Below are positions 61,824 to 64,000 of a DNA stretch of 64,000 nt, in pieces. The notes under the pieces are model-generated. The model saw nothing but the letters and a program-made list of their open reading frames with translations. It was not told where the DNA came from and did not search any database. Numbering within the stretch: position 1 is the stretch's first letter; each line of letters begins with the position of its first letter. Position numbers and translations under genes: made by a program. Origin of the DNA: Bradyrhizobium sp. CB2312 (GTDB lineage: Bacteria; Pseudomonadota; Alphaproteobacteria; Rhizobiales; Xanthobacteraceae); assembly GCF_029714425.1 (NCBI RefSeq), contig NZ_CP121668.1, positions 7,771,501-7,835,500 on the forward strand, given 5' to 3'.

Positions 61824-63974
61824 ATGCGGCGGATCGGCACACGGGACATCGTTGCGACGATCCTGATCGCGCTCCTTGCGGGCGCGGTCTTCACGTCCCC
61901 GCCGCTCCAGGCGCTGCAAGGTCTCTCGCTCGACATCCTCACGGCGCTGCGCGGCAAGATCACCAGTGACAACCGCGATCCCGCGGCCTCGCCTGTGGTC
62001 GTCGTCGCGATCGACGGGGAGACCTACGACACCCCACCTTTCAAGGGATCTCCGACACAGACCTGGACGCGCGAAATCGGCCGGGTGCTCGGCAGCATCG
62101 CCGAGGGCGGAGCCAAGGTGATCGGTTTCGACGTCATCTTTCCAAGCTCGATCGAGCAGTCCGAGATTCCCTTCGGCGACGCGCCGCTCGGCGCGCGCAT
62201 GAAGGGTTTCGATCGAGACTACCTGATCGCGCTGCGACAGATCGCCGACGGCGGCAAGCTGGTGCTTGGCGAAATCCTAAGCAACGACCATCCGGACACG
62301 CCGTACACCGCGCAGCGGATGGCGGCGAAAAACAATATTCGCGCGCTGAACGTCCACACCGACGCGGACGATGTCATCCGGCGGATGCCGCTGAGCTTCT
62401 CCATCGATGGCAAGCCGGTTCCCGCGATGGCTGTCGAGCTCGCCGCACGTGCGGTCGGCGCGAAAGTCGAGATTGCACCGTCAGGTGCAGCCGAATTGTC
62501 CGGCTATGCCATTCCGAGCGCGGTGCCGAATACACTGACGCTGAACTTTCGTGGGATGGGTCGCGACGTTCCGACCTATTCGTTCGCCGATCTGCGCGCC
62601 TGCGTCGAGAAGGGCGACACCGATTTCTTCCGCCGTGCCTTTGACGGCAAGGTCGTGCTGCTCGGCACTATCCTCAATTTCGAGGACCGCAAGCTGACCT
62701 CGATGCGCCTTGCGGGCGGCTATGACGGCGCGCCGGGTGCGCGGTGCGCCCTGCCCGCGCCCGCAAGCACCGCGCAGAAGGCGCGCAGTGACGTCGCCGG
62801 CGTCTTCGTGCACGCCACCGTGGTGCGGAACCTGATCGAGCGCGATGCCGTGACCGAGCTCGGTTTTCCCATGCGGACCGTTCTGACAATCGTGTTCGCA
62901 GCGATCATCGCCTGTGCCGCCTGCCTGCTTGCACCGGGCGGCGCTCTGATCGTGTGGCTAGCCCTCACCGCCATCTACACCGCCGCAGCCGTCGGCGCCT
63001 TCGTTCACGCACTGGCATTGCCGCTGACCGAGCCCGCGCTCGCAAGCCTTGCCGCGCTCGCGATGATGATCGGCTACCGCTTCGTGCTGGCCGATCGCGA
63101 CGAGCGCTTTCTGCGCAAGAGCTTTGCTCTTTATCTCGCGCCCGAAATCATCGAGACCATGGTCGCCTCCGGCAAGATGCCCGAGCTCGGCGGCGAGATG
63201 CGCAACGTCACCATGTTCTTCTCCGACCTCAGCGGCTTCTCCTCGATCGCGGAGACCATGACGCCGGGCGAGCTCGTGAAGCTGATGAACGAATACCTTT
63301 CCGCGATGACCGACATCATCGAGAGCCATGGCGGCTATGTCGACAAATATATCGGCGATTCCATCGTCGCCATGTTCGGCGCGCCGGCCGACGATCCCTC
63401 CCATGCGCGCAACGCCGTGCGCGCGGCACTGAAATGCCATGAGAAGCTCGCGGAGCTGAACGCCCACAATCCCGCCTTCGCCGGTCATGGCCTGTCGCAC
63501 CGCATCGGCCTCAACAGTGGCGAAGCCGTGGTCGGCAATATCGGCTCGCGCCGCCGCTTCAACTACACCGTGATGAGCGACACCGTGAACGTCGCCTCGC
63601 GGCTCGAAGGCGCCAACAAATACTACGGCACCGCGATCATGGCCTCGGAAGCGACGGTCGCGCAGACCGGCGACACTTTCGCCTGGCGCGAGCTCGATGC
63701 GATCAGGGTGATGGGACGCGGCGAGGCGATCAAGGTGTTCGAGCCGCTGGCCAACAGGGGCGCGCAGAGTGCGAAGCAGGCGAAGGTGGCAGCAGCGTAT
63801 GCGGAAGGCCTGGCCTGCTGGCGCGCGCGGGAGTTCGCGAAGGCGGCTGACGCGTTTGCGAAGACGGCGAATACCGATCCAACGTCAGCGCTGTTCGCAA
63901 AGCGCGCCCAAGCTCTAGCGGCCAATCCACCGCCGCCGGATTGGACACCGGTCAACGCGCTGGAAGGGAAGTAG
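61824..63974 (+). CDS. adenylate/guanylate cyclase with CHASE2 sensor
   Basis: 716 residues from ATG 61824 (frame open to 61659 inside the preceding gene). An N-terminal helix leads to an extracytoplasmic CHASE2 domain (residues about 50-345) with VVVVAIDGETYDTPPF, GGAKVIGFDVIFPS and KVVLLGTI. Three membrane helices follow (about 350-430), then a class III cyclase domain. The metal Asp pair is in FSDLSGF and YIGDSIVAMFG, and NVASRLEG supplies the transition-state Asn/Arg. The C-terminal helix is Ala-rich. Which nucleotide (ATP or GTP) is used cannot be fixed by eye. Confidence 0.93.
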   Translation: MRRIGTRDIVATILIALLAGAVFTSPPLQALQGLSLDILTALRGKITSDNRDPAASPVVVVAIDGETYDTPPFKGSPTQTWTREIGRVLGSIAEGGAKVIGFDVIFPSSIEQSEIPFGDAPLGARMKGFDRDYLIALRQIADGGKLVLGEILSNDHPDTPYTAQRMAAKNNIRALNVHTDADDVIRRMPLSFSIDGKPVPAMAVELAARAVGAKVEIAPSGAAELSGYAIPSAVPNTLTLNFRGMGRDVPTYSFADLRACVEKGDTDFFRRAFDGKVVLLGTILNFEDRKLTSMRLAGGYDGAPGARCALPAPASTAQKARSDVAGVFVHATVVRNLIERDAVTELGFPMRTVLTIVFAAIIACAACLLAPGGALIVWLALTAIYTAAAVGAFVHALALPLTEPALASLAALAMMIGYRFVLADRDERFLRKSFALYLAPEIIETMVASGKMPELGGEMRNVTMFFSDLSGFSSIAETMTPGELVKLMNEYLSAMTDIIESHGGYVDKYIGDSIVAMFGAPADDPSHARNAVRAALKCHEKLAELNAHNPAFAGHGLSHRIGLNSGEAVVGNIGSRRRFNYTVMSDTVNVASRLEGANKYYGTAIMASEATVAQTGDTFAWRELDAIRVMGRGEAIKVFEPLANRGAQSAKQAKVAAAYAEGLACWRAREFAKAADAFAKTANTDPTSALFAKRAQALAANPPPPDWTPVNALEGK

Positions 63975-64000
63975 TTGCCGCCGCGGCCCGGTGCGTCTTT

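Overview
The window looks like chromosomal DNA of a Bradyrhizobium-type alphaproteobacterium. The grounds are overall high GC with a strong G/C third-position bias, many small secreted or membrane proteins of the kind common in that genus, and three copies of a roughly 100-bp two-palindrome intergenic repeat (5899, 30598, 39205). The genus is an inference from this reading; no database search was run. I saw no rRNA, tRNA, CRISPR array or intact insertion sequence.

Positions 1-33 kb hold an exopolysaccharide/O-polysaccharide locus of Wzx/Wzy type. A forward operon (224-5901) makes a dTDP-6-deoxyhexose (RfbB, RfbC, RfbA and a non-RmlD reductase) and carries a glycosyltransferase and an acyltransferase. 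It is followed by a Wzx flippase, a frameshifted acyltransferase-SGNH gene, and a visibly AT-richer segment with a polymerase/ligase, a glycosyltransferase and another acyltransferase (about 9.4-13.2 kb). A long reverse operon (24211 down to 13521) encodes a GT4 and a GT2 glycosyltransferase, a WecG-STAS fusion, a Wzc-like tyrosine autokinase, secreted proteins, an orphan substrate-binding protein and an O-antigen-ligase-like protein. A short forward operon (24349-26339) pairs a GT2 with a secreted protein of unknown family. Reverse genes for the Wza-type export lipoprotein and the initiating sugar-phosphate transferase follow, then a third ligase/polymerase-like membrane protein.

At 32-37.5 kb a LapG-family (BTLCP) cysteine protease gene diverges from a 4.1-kb gene. 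The encoded giant protein has nine about 95-residue YD-like repeats arranged as a higher-order array, an RTX-neighbour-type calcium/beta-roll-like segment, and a C-terminal domain clearly homologous to the secreted protein at 25263. These two proteins share a domain I do not recognise, and they are the best candidate here for an undescribed envelope or EPS-linked system.

Positions 37.8-48.2 kb are a patchwork of small and hypothetical genes: a PPP-type phosphatase, a CSS-EAL phosphodiesterase, a CHRD protein, a VanZ-like protein, and several very short transmembrane proteins with arginine-rich tails.

Positions 48.3-59.5 kb are a reverse chemotaxis operon: STAS protein, CheY, CheA, CheW, MCP, CheW, MCP, CheR, CheB, then a soluble MCP-like protein with two degenerate receptor-tip motifs. 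Divergent from it lie an RpfG-like REC/HD-GYP regulator, a secreted protein and a CHASE2-class III adenylate/guanylate cyclase, giving a signalling block with cyclic-di-GMP and cyclic-nucleotide outputs.
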